Both the position numbers and the translations under genes were made by a program. From Flavobacterium sp. 270 (GTDB taxonomy: Bacteria; Bacteroidota; Bacteroidia; Flavobacteriales; Flavobacteriaceae): a DNA stretch of 64,000 bases. Below the pieces are notes generated by a model that had not been told where the DNA came from, did no database searches, and saw only the letters and a program-made list of their open reading frames with translations. Positions 1 through 9,186 of this stretch are shown here, piece by piece (the stretch's first letter is position 1; every line of letters begins with the position of its first letter). The DNA is taken from the NCBI RefSeq assembly GCF_004368785.1, contig NZ_SODM01000001.1:992001-1056000 (forward strand), in the 5' to 3' direction.

Positions 1-2
1 TG

Positions 3-92
3 TGGCAAATCAGTGCTTTAGCTGTCATTAAAGAGCTGTTTCTTGTCCCGACAGCTATCGGGACTGATATCTTTTTCTTGCTAAAGGAATAA
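3..92 (+). CDS. possible 3' end of an upstream gene (partial)
   Basis: One frame stays open from the window edge to a TAA at 90-92 and reads as 29 mostly hydrophobic residues ending LLKE. The other two frames stop within 30 bases. This could be the C-terminus of a membrane protein that begins outside the window. Against that, the stretch contains the inverted repeat at 46-63, which is more typical of intergenic DNA. Only the upstream sequence can settle it. Confidence 0.25.
   Translation, partial: WQISALAVIKELFLVPTAIGTDIFFLLKE
46..63. repeat. short inverted repeat TCCCGA..TCGGGA
   Basis: TCCCGA and TCGGGA are separated by six bases (CAGCTA), giving an 18-bp near-palindrome. A related perfect palindrome (TCCCGAAGCTTCGGGA) lies at 23029-23044, so this may be a dispersed element. 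Confidence 0.5.
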
Positions 93-193
93 GAAAAAAG
101 ATGTAGCTGCCATCAGGGCTAGACAATTGTTTCATAAGAAAAATTATTATTACAAATAGTATTAAAATTAATACATTCGTAAAAAATAAAAAA

Positions 194-667
194 ATGAACC
201 CAGAATTAGAAAGCCGTTTCGACGAATTTGATAAACCTTTAATTATTCGCAGAAAATTATTGCCATGGTGGATGAAAACATTTTGCTGGATATTTATGAT
301 TTTGAGTATAGTAGCGATTGGAGGATTACTTTCAACTCCATTTTTTCCTAATTTTCATCTATCAATCTACGGTTTTGAAACCAATACACCAATTTCGGGA
401 ATAGGGATTTTTATCATTGCCATTATGATTTTTAAAGGATATGCTGCATATTCACTTTGGTTCGAAAAAGAAAATGCGATAAACATCGGTAAAATAGACG
501 CTATTTTAGGAATTGTTATTTGCGTTGCTTCAATGTTTTTTGCACCGCTTGCTTCTGGCCCGGAAAATAATATTTTACCTTTAAGATTAGAAATTCTGCT
601 TTTGGTACCTTATTATTGGAAATTGAACAAAATAGAATATACATGGGATAATTTAGAAGAAATTTAA
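194..667 (+). CDS. hypothetical multi-pass membrane protein
   Basis: A 157-residue protein that I do not recognise. Hydrophobic stretches at about residues 25-48, 65-88, 100-118 and 128-140 suggest three or four membrane segments, with a charged N-terminus and C-terminus that are probably cytoplasmic. The start ATG follows an A-rich stretch, as is usual for leaders in this phylum. It stands alone; the next gene begins 30 bases downstream on the same strand but is much more AT-rich and of a different kind. No function can be assigned. Confidence 0.75.
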   Translation: MNPELESRFDEFDKPLIIRRKLLPWWMKTFCWIFMILSIVAIGGLLSTPFFPNFHLSIYGFETNTPISGIGIFIIAIMIFKGYAAYSLWFEKENAINIGKIDAILGIVICVASMFFAPLASGPENNILPLRLEILLLVPYYWKLNKIEYTWDNLEEI

Positions 668-697
668 AGCAACACTTTAACTTAATAGTTTTATATA

Positions 698-1018
698 ATG
701 AACATTGAATTATTTTTAGATTTAGATTATGATAATCAAAAATCTCAAATCATAACTATAGAGATAAACGAAAACTTATCTATTGGAGAACTTTTATCTA
801 AAATTCATAAAAAAACAAAAACAAATCCATATAGAGAGATCAAATGGGGTGAGAATGTGCACAAAATATCATGTAGTTATTATTTTAAATCTGGAACTGA
901 ATTTGGTAATTTCCAAATGATTAGTGATTTAGAGCAAAAAATTAGTGATTTTCCAAAAAATGGAAAAAATCAAGAATTAAGCTTATTTATAGATGAAAAT
1001 TTTGGACTGGTTAACTAA
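698..1018 (+). CDS. hypothetical small protein, coupled to dioxygenase
   Basis: A 106-residue acidic protein with no motif I can name. Its N-terminal part (beta-like stretch, then IEINENLSIGELLSKIHKK) has the look of a ubiquitin-like beta-grasp domain, but that is only an impression. Its 3' end overlaps the following dioxygenase gene by 26 bases in another frame, so the two are almost certainly co-transcribed and translationally coupled. Both genes are visibly more AT-rich than their neighbours and use AT-ending codons heavily, which fits recent acquisition. Confidence 0.7.
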   Translation: MNIELFLDLDYDNQKSQIITIEINENLSIGELLSKIHKKTKTNPYREIKWGENVHKISCSYYFKSGTEFGNFQMISDLEQKISDFPKNGKNQELSLFIDENFGLVN

Positions 1019-1712
1019 CTACAACTTTGATCATAATTTAAGTTATTCATGTATAGTTGAAGATTTAAAAAAAAAAAACACTCTTGTTCTAATAGAAAAC
1101 TTTCCCTTATGTGATAATGATTTTCAATTTTTCATAGATACTATTGGAGTTTCAATTATAGAAAATAGAAATAATAATAGACAAGCTGTTTTTGATGTAA
1201 AAGTAGCTAGACAAAATTCTTTTTTCGAATCGATTGCAAACTCAAACTTAGCCTTTCCATTACATACAGATTGTGTTGATTTTAATTCAATTCCAAATTG
1301 TATAGCTTTTTTATGTGTAGAACCAGCTAGCTTGAAAGAAGGAACAAATAGCTTTATGTTCTTAAATAACGTTATAAAACAATTATCTGAAAATACAATT
1401 CAAGAATTATTAAATAAAAAATGGAAATTTAGAAATCAATCTAGAAGTATTTTAACAATTGAGGATGAGCAATACAAAATTTGTTACGACAGAATAACAA
1501 TGGAATCTTTTTCAGAAATAAGCAAAATTGAAATAGATAAGCTAAATAAACTTGATGAACTTTTTGAAAGTAACTCATTCAATATTAAATTAAAAAAAGG
1601 CGATTTAATTTTGTTTAGAAATGATTTAATGCTGCATGGGAGGAACGGAATTAATATAAATTCAAATCGATTAATTAAAAGAATAAGGTTTAACATTGAT
1701 TTAAAAACTTAA
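993..1712 (+). CDS. TauD/TfdA-like Fe(II)/2-oxoglutarate dioxygenase
   Basis: A 239-residue protein with the facial triad of the TauD/TfdA (clavaminate synthase-like) fold: H90-x-D92 in LHTD and a distal H215 in MLHGR, followed by arginines (R230/R232) in the place where 2-oxoglutarate is bound. This family hydroxylates or otherwise oxidises small molecules, amino acids or carrier-bound substrates; the substrate here is unknown. The N-terminus overlaps the preceding 106-residue gene, so the small protein could be partner or substrate (inference). No biosynthetic cluster surrounds it. The start at 993 is the only ATG that gives a full N-terminal domain. Confidence 0.75.
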   Translation: MKILDWLTNYNFDHNLSYSCIVEDLKKKNTLVLIENFPLCDNDFQFFIDTIGVSIIENRNNNRQAVFDVKVARQNSFFESIANSNLAFPLHTDCVDFNSIPNCIAFLCVEPASLKEGTNSFMFLNNVIKQLSENTIQELLNKKWKFRNQSRSILTIEDEQYKICYDRITMESFSEISKIEIDKLNKLDELFESNSFNIKLKKGDLILFRNDLMLHGRNGININSNRLIKRIRFNIDLKT

Positions 1713-1769
1713 AGCAGGTAATATTATAAAATAAATAATCTCGTAAAAAAACTTAGTAAAACCCAAATA

Positions 1770-3035
1770 ATGGAAAACTACAGCATCATAATCTTCATTC
1801 TAGCAATAGTAATAGGTCTTTCAGCATTCGCAGACAAAGCAAAACTGCCCTATCCTATTTTATTGGTCATCGTTGGCGTTGCAATTGGTTTTATTCCAAC
1901 TATGAAAGAAATCGAAATTAATCCCGAGATTATTTTCCTGATATTTCTTCCTCCATTATTATATGATGCTTCTTTTAATATTTCTCCAAAAGATTTTAAA
2001 ACCAACATCAATACCATTAGTACTCTGGCGATTTCTTTGGTTTTTATGACTGCTCTAGGAATTGCAGTTGCAGTACATTATATGATTCCAGAAATGACAT
2101 GGCCACTTTCTTTTGTTCTTGGCGCCATTCTTTCTGCTACAGATGCCGTCGCAGCAATCAGTATTACAAAAGGCTTAAAAATATCTCATAAAACAATCAC
2201 AATTCTCGAAGGCGAAAGCCTTATTAATGATGCTTCTGCATTGGTGGCGTATCGTTTTGCCGTTGCTGCCGTGATGGGTTCTGCGTTTGTACTCTGGAAA
2301 GCAACTGTCGAATTTATAGTACTGCTTGGAGGCGGTTTTTTAGTTGGATTTGTACTGGCAAAAATTCTGGCTTTTATACTTAACAGGGTTCATAAAAACA
2401 CTAATGTTACCATTAGCTTTATGCTTTTGATGCCTTTTATCGCTTATCTTGTTGCTGAACATCTGCATGTTTCGGGTGTAATTGCTGTCGTTATTTTAGG
2501 ATTAGGTATTGCGCGTTTTAGCAATAAAATATTTCCCGAAAGCCTAAAAAACAATTCAAAAGGACTTTGGGATTTAATCATCTTTCTTTTAAATGGTTTG
2601 ATTTTTATTTTAATCGGTCTCAATTTTAGGTATATTTTAAAAGACATTCCTAGCGAAATGATTCTGCCTTACATTGGTTATGCAGCTATTATCACTGTTG
2701 TTGCCTTATTAATTAGAATGGCAAGAATATTTCTTCAAAAAATCAATCTTCAAAAAGCGTTTCAGAACGAAAAAGGAAGAAGAAAAATCAGCGAACATGC
2801 ACTTTTAGATTATAACAACAGTATTATTTTAAGCTGGTCCGGAATGCGCGGTATTGTGTCGCTGGCAATCGCAATTGGTTTACCTAAATTTCTGGAAGAC
2901 GGAACTCCATTTCCTGAAAGAAATGCCATTATTTTTATTTCTGTGGCAGTTGTATTATTAACTTTGATAGGACAAGGATTGACATTGCCTTGGGTGGTAA
3001 AAAAATTGAATTCAAAAGAAAATAATCAAATTTAA
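1770..3035 (+). CDS. Na+/H+ antiporter, CPA1 family
   Basis: A 421-residue integral membrane protein with about 12 hydrophobic segments. CPA1/NhaP-type signatures are visible: FLPPLLYDA at 59-67, D125 in SATDAVA, the ion-binding pair N153-D154 in ESLINDASAL and the conserved arginine R360 in SWSGMRG. Such proteins exchange cytoplasmic Na+ (or K+) for H+ across the inner membrane for pH and salt homeostasis. It lacks the long C-terminal cytoplasmic tail of YjcE-type members. It begins a short run with the lipoprotein (18-base gap) and the AHSA1 gene (20-base gap). Confidence 0.9.
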   Translation: MENYSIIIFILAIVIGLSAFADKAKLPYPILLVIVGVAIGFIPTMKEIEINPEIIFLIFLPPLLYDASFNISPKDFKTNINTISTLAISLVFMTALGIAVAVHYMIPEMTWPLSFVLGAILSATDAVAAISITKGLKISHKTITILEGESLINDASALVAYRFAVAAVMGSAFVLWKATVEFIVLLGGGFLVGFVLAKILAFILNRVHKNTNVTISFMLLMPFIAYLVAEHLHVSGVIAVVILGLGIARFSNKIFPESLKNNSKGLWDLIIFLLNGLIFILIGLNFRYILKDIPSEMILPYIGYAAIITVVALLIRMARIFLQKINLQKAFQNEKGRRKISEHALLDYNNSIILSWSGMRGIVSLAIAIGLPKFLEDGTPFPERNAIIFISVAVVLLTLIGQGLTLPWVVKKLNSKENNQI

Positions 3036-3053
3036 TTTCTAAAAATTTCTACA

Positions 3054-3773
3054 ATGAAAAAAGGAGTCTATTTACTAATAACAGTCTTAATTTTTTCTTC
3101 TTGTAAACAATCTGAAAAACAAAAAGAAACCGAGAAACCTGAAAGTAAACCGGAGCAAATTGAAATTAAAAAAGAAACCGTAAATAGTGATTCTATTAAA
3201 AAACATGACACTTTTAATGAAGCTATTGCCGTTGCAGCTGATAATTTAAAAACATTTATTCCGAAAGATTACGAAGCAATTAATGTTGCAAAAGGCGATC
3301 TTAATCTGGATGAATTTAATGATGTAATTTTAGTTTTGCGAAAATCAACTGAAGAAACCACCTCAAATTATAATGAAAACAAACCTGATAAAAGGCCTTT
3401 ATTAATTTTATTAGGTCAAAAAAATAATACTTATAAATTAGCTTTTAAAAACGATAATGCCGTTTATTGTATTGACTGTGGCGGTGTATTTGGAGATCCG
3501 TTTACAGGAATCTCCATTAAAAAGGGCTTTTTTTCTATTGAACATGGAATTTCGGGAGGTCATCATTGGGAGAATATTAGTACTTTTAAATATAATAAGG
3601 CTAAAGAAAATTGGTTTTTATACAAAGATCATTATCTAAATTACGTTTTAAACAGTGATACGAGTGACAATGCCGAAGCTTTAGTGGTTGATGTTGACAA
3701 ACTTAAAACTGTAAAAGATTTTGGCGAAATTTCATTTCAGAATTTTAATATTTATAATGAAGAAGGATATTAA
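3054..3773 (+). CDS. putative lipoprotein of unknown function
   Basis: A 239-residue protein with a type II signal peptide: positively charged start, hydrophobic core and lipobox FSSC, making C17 the lipidated residue. A low-complexity Lys/Glu-rich linker follows (about 18-55), then a folded domain of about 180 residues with a GDLNLDEFNDVIL segment, reminiscent of FG-GAP/integrin-like or VCBS-type calcium loops. I cannot assign a function. It sits 18 bases after the antiporter gene and 20 before an AHSA1-type gene, so it may be co-transcribed with both. Confidence 0.8.
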   Translation: MKKGVYLLITVLIFSSCKQSEKQKETEKPESKPEQIEIKKETVNSDSIKKHDTFNEAIAVAADNLKTFIPKDYEAINVAKGDLNLDEFNDVILVLRKSTEETTSNYNENKPDKRPLLILLGQKNNTYKLAFKNDNAVYCIDCGGVFGDPFTGISIKKGFFSIEHGISGGHHWENISTFKYNKAKENWFLYKDHYLNYVLNSDTSDNAEALVVDVDKLKTVKDFGEISFQNFNIYNEEGY

Positions 3774-3793
3774 TAAACTAAAACAATTAAATC

Positions 3794-4255
3794 ATGGAAT
3801 CTGAAATTATCTCAACAACACCAGAATCTGAAATTGTTACTACGAGAATTCTGAATTTTCCGCAAGAACTTGTTTTTAAAGCATGGAAAAATCCAGAGCT
3901 TTTAAAAAACTGGTGGGGGCCAAAAGGTTTTACGAATACTTTTCATGAGTTTGACTTTCGCGAAGGCGGAAACTGGACTTTTACGATGCATGGTCCCGAT
4001 AAAGGCAATTATGAAAATGAAGTTGAATTTATTAAAATAGACGAACCAAATTTAATCGCCTGGAAAAGATATTCAAAACCACTTTTTCAGATTTTAACCA
4101 CTTTTGAAAGTATTTTTGAAAACCAGACCAAAGTAGTTTTTAAAATGCTTTTTGAAACCGCAGAAGAATGCAATAAATTGAAGCCTTACGTGGTTGATAA
4201 AAATGAAGAGAATTTTGATAAACTTGAAGTTGAATTATCAAAAATAACGCTGTAA
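3794..4255 (+). CDS. AHSA1/SRPBCC-family protein
   Basis: A 153-residue protein of the SRPBCC helix-grip fold, AHSA1 (activator of Hsp90 ATPase homologue 1-like) branch. Diagnostic stretches are the N-terminal TTRILNFPQELVFKAWKNPE, LLKNWWGPKGFTNT and REGGNWTFTMHGPD. Members bind hydrophobic ligands in a central cavity, but bacterial paralogues rarely have a known ligand. It is cytoplasmic, with no signal peptide. It is the last gene of a close run starting at the antiporter. Function beyond the fold is unknown. Confidence 0.85.
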   Translation: MESEIISTTPESEIVTTRILNFPQELVFKAWKNPELLKNWWGPKGFTNTFHEFDFREGGNWTFTMHGPDKGNYENEVEFIKIDEPNLIAWKRYSKPLFQILTTFESIFENQTKVVFKMLFETAEECNKLKPYVVDKNEENFDKLEVELSKITL

Positions 4256-4303
4256 ACAGATCATACAATTATATCTTATGATAACAACTAATCAAAAGAG
4301 AAT

Positions 4304-5398
4304 ATGTGTAGAGTTTATAATACAATTGGATGCTTAAATACTATACAGCTTGAATTAGTCAAAAATGATATTGACGAATTTAATTCGTTAAATGAATTAA
4401 TTGATTTTCAAAAGAATTTTCATGTCAATAAAGAAAAGATTATTTCAGATCATAACATTCTTATTGAAGAAGAAAGGAAACTTCTAGAAAATGAAATTAC
4501 AGAATTTAATATTCTTATACCACAAAGAATAAATGATCTAGAAAAACAATTAAGGAACAAACTTGATTATCTAAATCAGAAAATTGAAGATTTACCTCAA
4601 GCCAATTCTATTGTTGGAATTATTAAAGATTATTGGATAAATCTTGTCATCCATATCAACTTTTGGTATATACAATTTTTATTTCCCTTAAGAATTAACT
4701 TTTTCAAATATCAGGCAAAAAAGTTGATTTTAAATAAGAAAAAACGGTTCGAATATCTTTCTACAAATTTTAATGATGCTGTATACAAAAGCAGCTTATT
4801 AGATTTACAAAAAAATGAAAGAAAAAATGAAATTATAAATACACTTAATAATACAATTTACGGTGCTTTCGGTGAACAAAAAGTAGAAAATGTATTTAAA
4901 AAACTGTCTGACGATTATATTCTGATAAATGATTTTTGTTATACATTCCAAACTGCACTGAAACATAATGGTGATTATATTAAATCTATTCAAATTGACC
5001 ATCTTTTAATTTCTCTATCAGGAATTTTTCTAATTGAAACAAAGAATTGGAGTAATGATTCGATAAATAATCTCGATTTACGATCTCCTGTTGAGCAAAT
5101 ACATAGAACTAGTTTTGCATTATTTAAAATTTTATCTGAGATTACAAGTAAATCAAATTTGAATTTTACAAGACAAAATTGGGGCAATAGAAAAATCCCT
5201 GTAAAAAATATTATTGTATTTACAGGGAATGTTCCCAAAGAACAATTTCAATTTATAAAAATCTTGGGCTTAACACAATTACTCTCTTATATAGAATACT
5301 TTAATGCAAGTTTTACACCAAATGAAACACAACAAATTGCAGATTCTTTAATTAATCTTTCAAGGCAAACACAAGTTACATCTAGATTAAATATTTGA
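4304..5398 (+). CDS. NERD-domain protein with coiled coil and membrane segment
   Basis: A 364-residue protein. Residues about 15-105 are charged and heptad-like (coiled coil), residues about 108-130 are strongly hydrophobic and could dip into the membrane, and residues about 185-320 match a NERD (nuclease-related) domain: the conserved GEQKVENVF entry, an IDHLLIS strand and GIFLIETKNW carrying the catalytic-type E-x-K. NERD domains share the restriction-endonuclease-like core, but most lack demonstrated nuclease activity. The gene is AT-rich like the dioxygenase pair and stands alone, so a role in DNA processing or defence is only a possibility. Confidence 0.75.
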   Translation: MCRVYNTIGCLNTIQLELVKNDIDEFNSLNELIDFQKNFHVNKEKIISDHNILIEEERKLLENEITEFNILIPQRINDLEKQLRNKLDYLNQKIEDLPQANSIVGIIKDYWINLVIHINFWYIQFLFPLRINFFKYQAKKLILNKKKRFEYLSTNFNDAVYKSSLLDLQKNERKNEIINTLNNTIYGAFGEQKVENVFKKLSDDYILINDFCYTFQTALKHNGDYIKSIQIDHLLISLSGIFLIETKNWSNDSINNLDLRSPVEQIHRTSFALFKILSEITSKSNLNFTRQNWGNRKIPVKNIIVFTGNVPKEQFQFIKILGLTQLLSYIEYFNASFTPNETQQIADSLINLSRQTQVTSRLNI

Positions 5399-5479
5399 AT
5401 AAATCCATAAAATCTAACCATTATGAAAATTCCATTTGTTTTTATTGTAATTTCGATTTCTCATTAAATTACACAAAAA

Positions 5480-5917
5480 ATGGTTTCATTTATAAAAGAA
5501 TTATCTTTTCGCTGGTCAGATTTAGATCCAAATTTTCACGTTCGTCATAGTGCTTATTATGATTTTGGTGCACAACATCGTATCGAAATATTAGAGCAAT
5601 TGGGATTAACTTTAAAAGTAATGCAGACGCAGAGTTTTGGACCTGTTTTATTTAGAGAGGAATGTGTTTTTAGAAAAGAATTAAAACTTTCGGATAAAAT
5701 ATTCATTCATACTAAAACTTCAAAAATGAAAGCCGATGCTTCGCGTTGGTCTATTGTTCACGAGTTTAGAAAAGAAGACGATACACTTTGTGCCGTAATT
5801 ACGGTTGATGGCGCCTGGATGGATACTAAATTACGAAAACTAGCTTCGCCAACGCCAGCAATTGCAATCGAAGCTTTGAGTATTTTTCCAAAAAGTGATG
5901 ATTTTGTTGGGCTTTAA
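5480..5917 (+). CDS. acyl-CoA thioesterase, 4HBT/hot-dog fold
   Basis: A 145-residue hot-dog fold protein of the YbgC/FadM-like thioesterase group. The N-terminal RWSDLDPNFHVRHSAYYDF corresponds to the active-site strand in which an Asp precedes a conserved Asn and His. These enzymes hydrolyse acyl-CoA thioesters in the cytoplasm; the chain specificity is not predictable. It is followed by a strong bidirectional terminator at 5946-5980 and converges with the pectate lyase gene. Confidence 0.85.
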   Translation: MVSFIKELSFRWSDLDPNFHVRHSAYYDFGAQHRIEILEQLGLTLKVMQTQSFGPVLFREECVFRKELKLSDKIFIHTKTSKMKADASRWSIVHEFRKEDDTLCAVITVDGAWMDTKLRKLASPTPAIAIEALSIFPKSDDFVGL

Positions 5918-5945
5918 AAATAAAAATCAATCCTTTATAAAATTC

Positions 5946-5980
5946 AAAAACCGCTGTAAATCAATACAGCGGTTTTTTTT
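5946..5980. terminator. bidirectional intrinsic terminator
   Basis: AAAAACCGCTGTA and TACAGCGGTTTTT flank a six-base loop, with an A-run on one side and a T-run on the other. It lies between convergent genes (thioesterase + and pectate lyase -), so it can serve both. Confidence 0.85.
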
Positions 5981-5995
5981 ATTTCATTTAAAATA

Positions 5996-8992
5996 TTATT
6001 CGGCTATAATTTTAAAATTACGATTTAAATCTTCACCTGAAATATGGAGCATGTACAAACCTGATATTTTTTTATTGGCAATATTTAAAGCAAAAAGTCC
6101 ATTTCCGTCAGAATCAATATTTTCCTTAAGAATAATTTTTCCAGTCATATCGCTTAAAGTTGCTGTTGCGTGCAATACATTATTATCTGGAATATGAATA
6201 AAAATTTGATTTTTTACAGGATTTGGATAAACTGTAATACTGGTTTGACTCTGATTAAATTTTTCATTGTTTAAAAATTGCTGTGTGTATAAAGCGGCAG
6301 TTTGTGTCGCATCCAGCGGATAATTAAATATTTGAAGTTCATCAAACAAACCTTTGTAAGATGCAGGAGCCGTTCCAGATGCCAATTCAATTTGTCCAAT
6401 ATTTCCAATAATCAAATCGCTCGCTTCGGCAATTCCGGTAACCGCAGTTTCGTCAAGTTCTGCAGAAAAAACGCCGTTGGTGTAAATTCTCATTTTGTGA
6501 GCCGTAACATCCCGCATAATAACCACATTTACCCATTCTCCTGTAAAATATTTTGCTGCAGCTGTTGTAAGTTCTTTTTTGGTGATATCATCGTCTATCG
6601 CAAAACGTAGAAGTCCGCCTTTGATCTCTATATTATATCTTTTACCCGTTGCTCCTGTTGTAGCATTTTTTGTAAATGAGCCTTTGCATAATACATAAAT
6701 ACTCGTAGAAGAAGAACTTGGCAATAATTCGGGCGCTGCTTTCATCCAAAATGAAAGGGTAAAAGAGCTTTTATCAAACAACAAATGATCTTGATTTGGG
6801 ATATTTACCATAGCTTTATCACTTGGAGAAGTGGCAAAATCTATAGCATTATTTGCTTTTCCGGCTACTCTTACATTTGCATTATCATAAGCTGCATTTA
6901 ATTTCCCGTGATTGGCATAACTGCTAATATCGGTAATTTTTTCTCCTGAAAGTGCAGCTTCTTTAAAAGGCCAATGTCCGACAAGACTTGGTGTAAGTGC
7001 GTGAAAATTCCATACATCGCCCGTTATTGTTCCTTTTGCATTTGTGGCATCAATTCTCCAGTAATAAGTTGCTGTAGTATTTAAACCCGTAACCTGATAC
7101 GATGGACTTGCAACATAAGCGACATCACCCAATTTTGTTAAGTTTGAAGCATCTGTACCCAAATATACCGAATACGTTACGGTGTTAGCACTTCCGCTCC
7201 ATTTTAGCGCTACATTACCATTTGTCAATTCTACACTATTTGATCCTGAAGCCGGAGTTGGAGAAATTGCTTTGGTCGGCGGTGTCGGAATTGCCGGCGT
7301 CGTTACAGAAGTTACTGTATTATAAACTGACGATTCTGTACTATTTGTTGCTTTAACTCTATAAAAATATGGTGTATTTGGCGTTAAACCAGAATCGTTA
7401 TAAGTTGTAGTATTGGCTCCCAATGTGCTGATTACAGTAAAATCTGTTCCGTTTGCAGAACGCTCCAAAACATAATTGGTTTCGTTTGTCGCGTTGTCTC
7501 CCCAATTTACAGTTAAAGAACTGGTAGCCAAAACTTCGTTGGTTACGACGTTGGTAAAAGTCGCATCAGATGGCGGAATAATAAAATCAGGAGGCGTTTG
7601 ATTGGTGAGTCCATTGATATATACTTCAATATTTAAATAAGGTGAATGCGATGTGCTTACAGCCAAAGCATCCGCAGTATTTTTATTCAAACCGTTGGCA
7701 TCTTCCCAAGCATCAGGCATTCCGTCATTATCTGAATCTAAAGGAGCTGGAGCGCCATAAACATGTCCGGCTCCGCCATTAATAAAGCCAAATTGTGTTG
7801 TTAAATCAGTTTGTAGATAAACGTAAGTTGCAGTTGTTCCTTTAGAAGCTAAATCTGAAATCATTAAATTTTCTACCTGATCACGTCTCGGATACGATGC
7901 ACCAACATTGGCTACAATTTTATTATAAGCATCCTGAGCTGATAACGCTGGATTTTTCATCGGATAATCATACGGCGTTGTCAAAATTGTGGCAATATCT
8001 CCGGTAGGATATCCTGTTAAATCTGATGGAACCAATGTTCCGTTTAATATACCGTCTTTATTATTGTCAAAATAATTTCCTGCGCCGTACAAAGAGAAAT
8101 TATCATTTCCTCTGTTAAAAGGCGTTGTGATAGTCGTACTTGTATTTGGTCCTCCAATAAAATAATTATTAATGATATTTACATCTGAACTTCCTGCAGA
8201 ATCTCCGCCCATAATATAGGCATCTCCAGATTCGGCATGTCCGTATGTATTTCCGTAGTTGCCCCAATTGTAGACAACATTATTTACAAACTCATTAATT
8301 CCTTTTATTTTATTGTTGCGTGTTTTATTGCAGATGTATAAATTCCCTATTAAACTTATTTTTCCGCCAGAAGGCTGAATCAATCCGCCTGCAGAGTGAT
8401 TGTGACGATGTAATCCCTGCCCGATTATACAATTCTGAATTGTAATATTATCAGGACTTAAACCTTTACTGTCCCAGTTTATAGAAAAAACTTCGTCTGT
8501 TCCCCAGGTAAAAGTCATGTGGTCAAAAATCATGTCTGTACCATTTGCTAATCCCGAAGCGTCCTGATTCTGAGCCGTTCCGCCATAACGAATACGAAGA
8601 TATCTTGCAATAGTATTGGTAGCTCCGGTAAAGGTAACTCTCGGTCCTAAAAACACAATTCCTTCTCCTGTTGCAGTCTGCCCCGCAATGGTAGTATTAG
8701 GAGCAACTACAACCTGAGTTAGTAAATTGACAATTCCTCCTACTCTAAAAATCACAAATCGGCCTTCCTGACTCACAGCATCCCGAAATGAACCGTGTCC
8801 GCTGTCGTTTAAATTGGTTACTAAATAAATCTGCGGATTTGCAGCACCTCGCGCTCCTGTGGTAAACCGGCCAAAACCCGTGGCTTCTGGAAATGCCAGT
8901 GTTTGAGCGCTTAAATGGCTAAATGTGCCAAATATTAAATAAAGCATTAAAATCTTAAAAACATTTTTAAAAGTAAAAGTATTTATTTTCAT
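5996..8992 (-). CDS. secreted pectate lyase (PL1-like) with Fn3, LamG and T9SS domains
   Basis: A 998-residue modular exported enzyme. A signal peptide ends near residue 29. Residues 30-440 form a right-handed beta-helix of the PL1 pectate-lyase type (LNDSGHGSFRDAVSQ at 61-75 is the family entry motif), which would cleave pectin backbones by beta-elimination. A calcium-loop-like DSDNDGMPDAWE follows at 419-430. Then come a fibronectin type III domain (about 480-566), a second Fn3-like domain (575-665), a LamG/concanavalin-like domain (670-905) and a type IX secretion C-terminal sorting domain (about 918-998). No SusC/SusD pair lies beside it. Substrate assignment is by family only. Confidence 0.85.
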   Translation of the reverse strand: MKINTFTFKNVFKILMLYLIFGTFSHLSAQTLAFPEATGFGRFTTGARGAANPQIYLVTNLNDSGHGSFRDAVSQEGRFVIFRVGGIVNLLTQVVVAPNTTIAGQTATGEGIVFLGPRVTFTGATNTIARYLRIRYGGTAQNQDASGLANGTDMIFDHMTFTWGTDEVFSINWDSKGLSPDNITIQNCIIGQGLHRHNHSAGGLIQPSGGKISLIGNLYICNKTRNNKIKGINEFVNNVVYNWGNYGNTYGHAESGDAYIMGGDSAGSSDVNIINNYFIGGPNTSTTITTPFNRGNDNFSLYGAGNYFDNNKDGILNGTLVPSDLTGYPTGDIATILTTPYDYPMKNPALSAQDAYNKIVANVGASYPRRDQVENLMISDLASKGTTATYVYLQTDLTTQFGFINGGAGHVYGAPAPLDSDNDGMPDAWEDANGLNKNTADALAVSTSHSPYLNIEVYINGLTNQTPPDFIIPPSDATFTNVVTNEVLATSSLTVNWGDNATNETNYVLERSANGTDFTVISTLGANTTTYNDSGLTPNTPYFYRVKATNSTESSVYNTVTSVTTPAIPTPPTKAISPTPASGSNSVELTNGNVALKWSGSANTVTYSVYLGTDASNLTKLGDVAYVASPSYQVTGLNTTATYYWRIDATNAKGTITGDVWNFHALTPSLVGHWPFKEAALSGEKITDISSYANHGKLNAAYDNANVRVAGKANNAIDFATSPSDKAMVNIPNQDHLLFDKSSFTLSFWMKAAPELLPSSSSTSIYVLCKGSFTKNATTGATGKRYNIEIKGGLLRFAIDDDITKKELTTAAAKYFTGEWVNVVIMRDVTAHKMRIYTNGVFSAELDETAVTGIAEASDLIIGNIGQIELASGTAPASYKGLFDELQIFNYPLDATQTAALYTQQFLNNEKFNQSQTSITVYPNPVKNQIFIHIPDNNVLHATATLSDMTGKIILKENIDSDGNGLFALNIANKKISGLYMLHISGEDLNRNFKIIAE

Positions 8993-9186
8993 AAAAGTGT
9001 GGTTTGGGGGTTAGTTATATCCGAATTTAGCTATAAAATCAAAAGAGACTATCCTGTTCTACCCTGCTTTACACTTCTAATTATCAGTATTTTAAATTGT
9101 TTTATTGGAATTTAAAACAGGCTGTATTTCTTATTTTGGATGAAATAAAAATTGTGTAAATTAGCTTCTTCAACTCCAGAAGAATT

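Noticed and set aside
5423..5467. Short ORF of 14 codons before the thioesterase gene
   Set aside because: Looks like a truncated signal peptide (MKIPFVFIVISI...), but is too short and has no downstream gene in frame.
5895..6197. 100-residue plus-strand ORF after the thioesterase gene
   Set aside because: It runs through a terminator and is antisense to the T9SS sorting domain of the pectate lyase.
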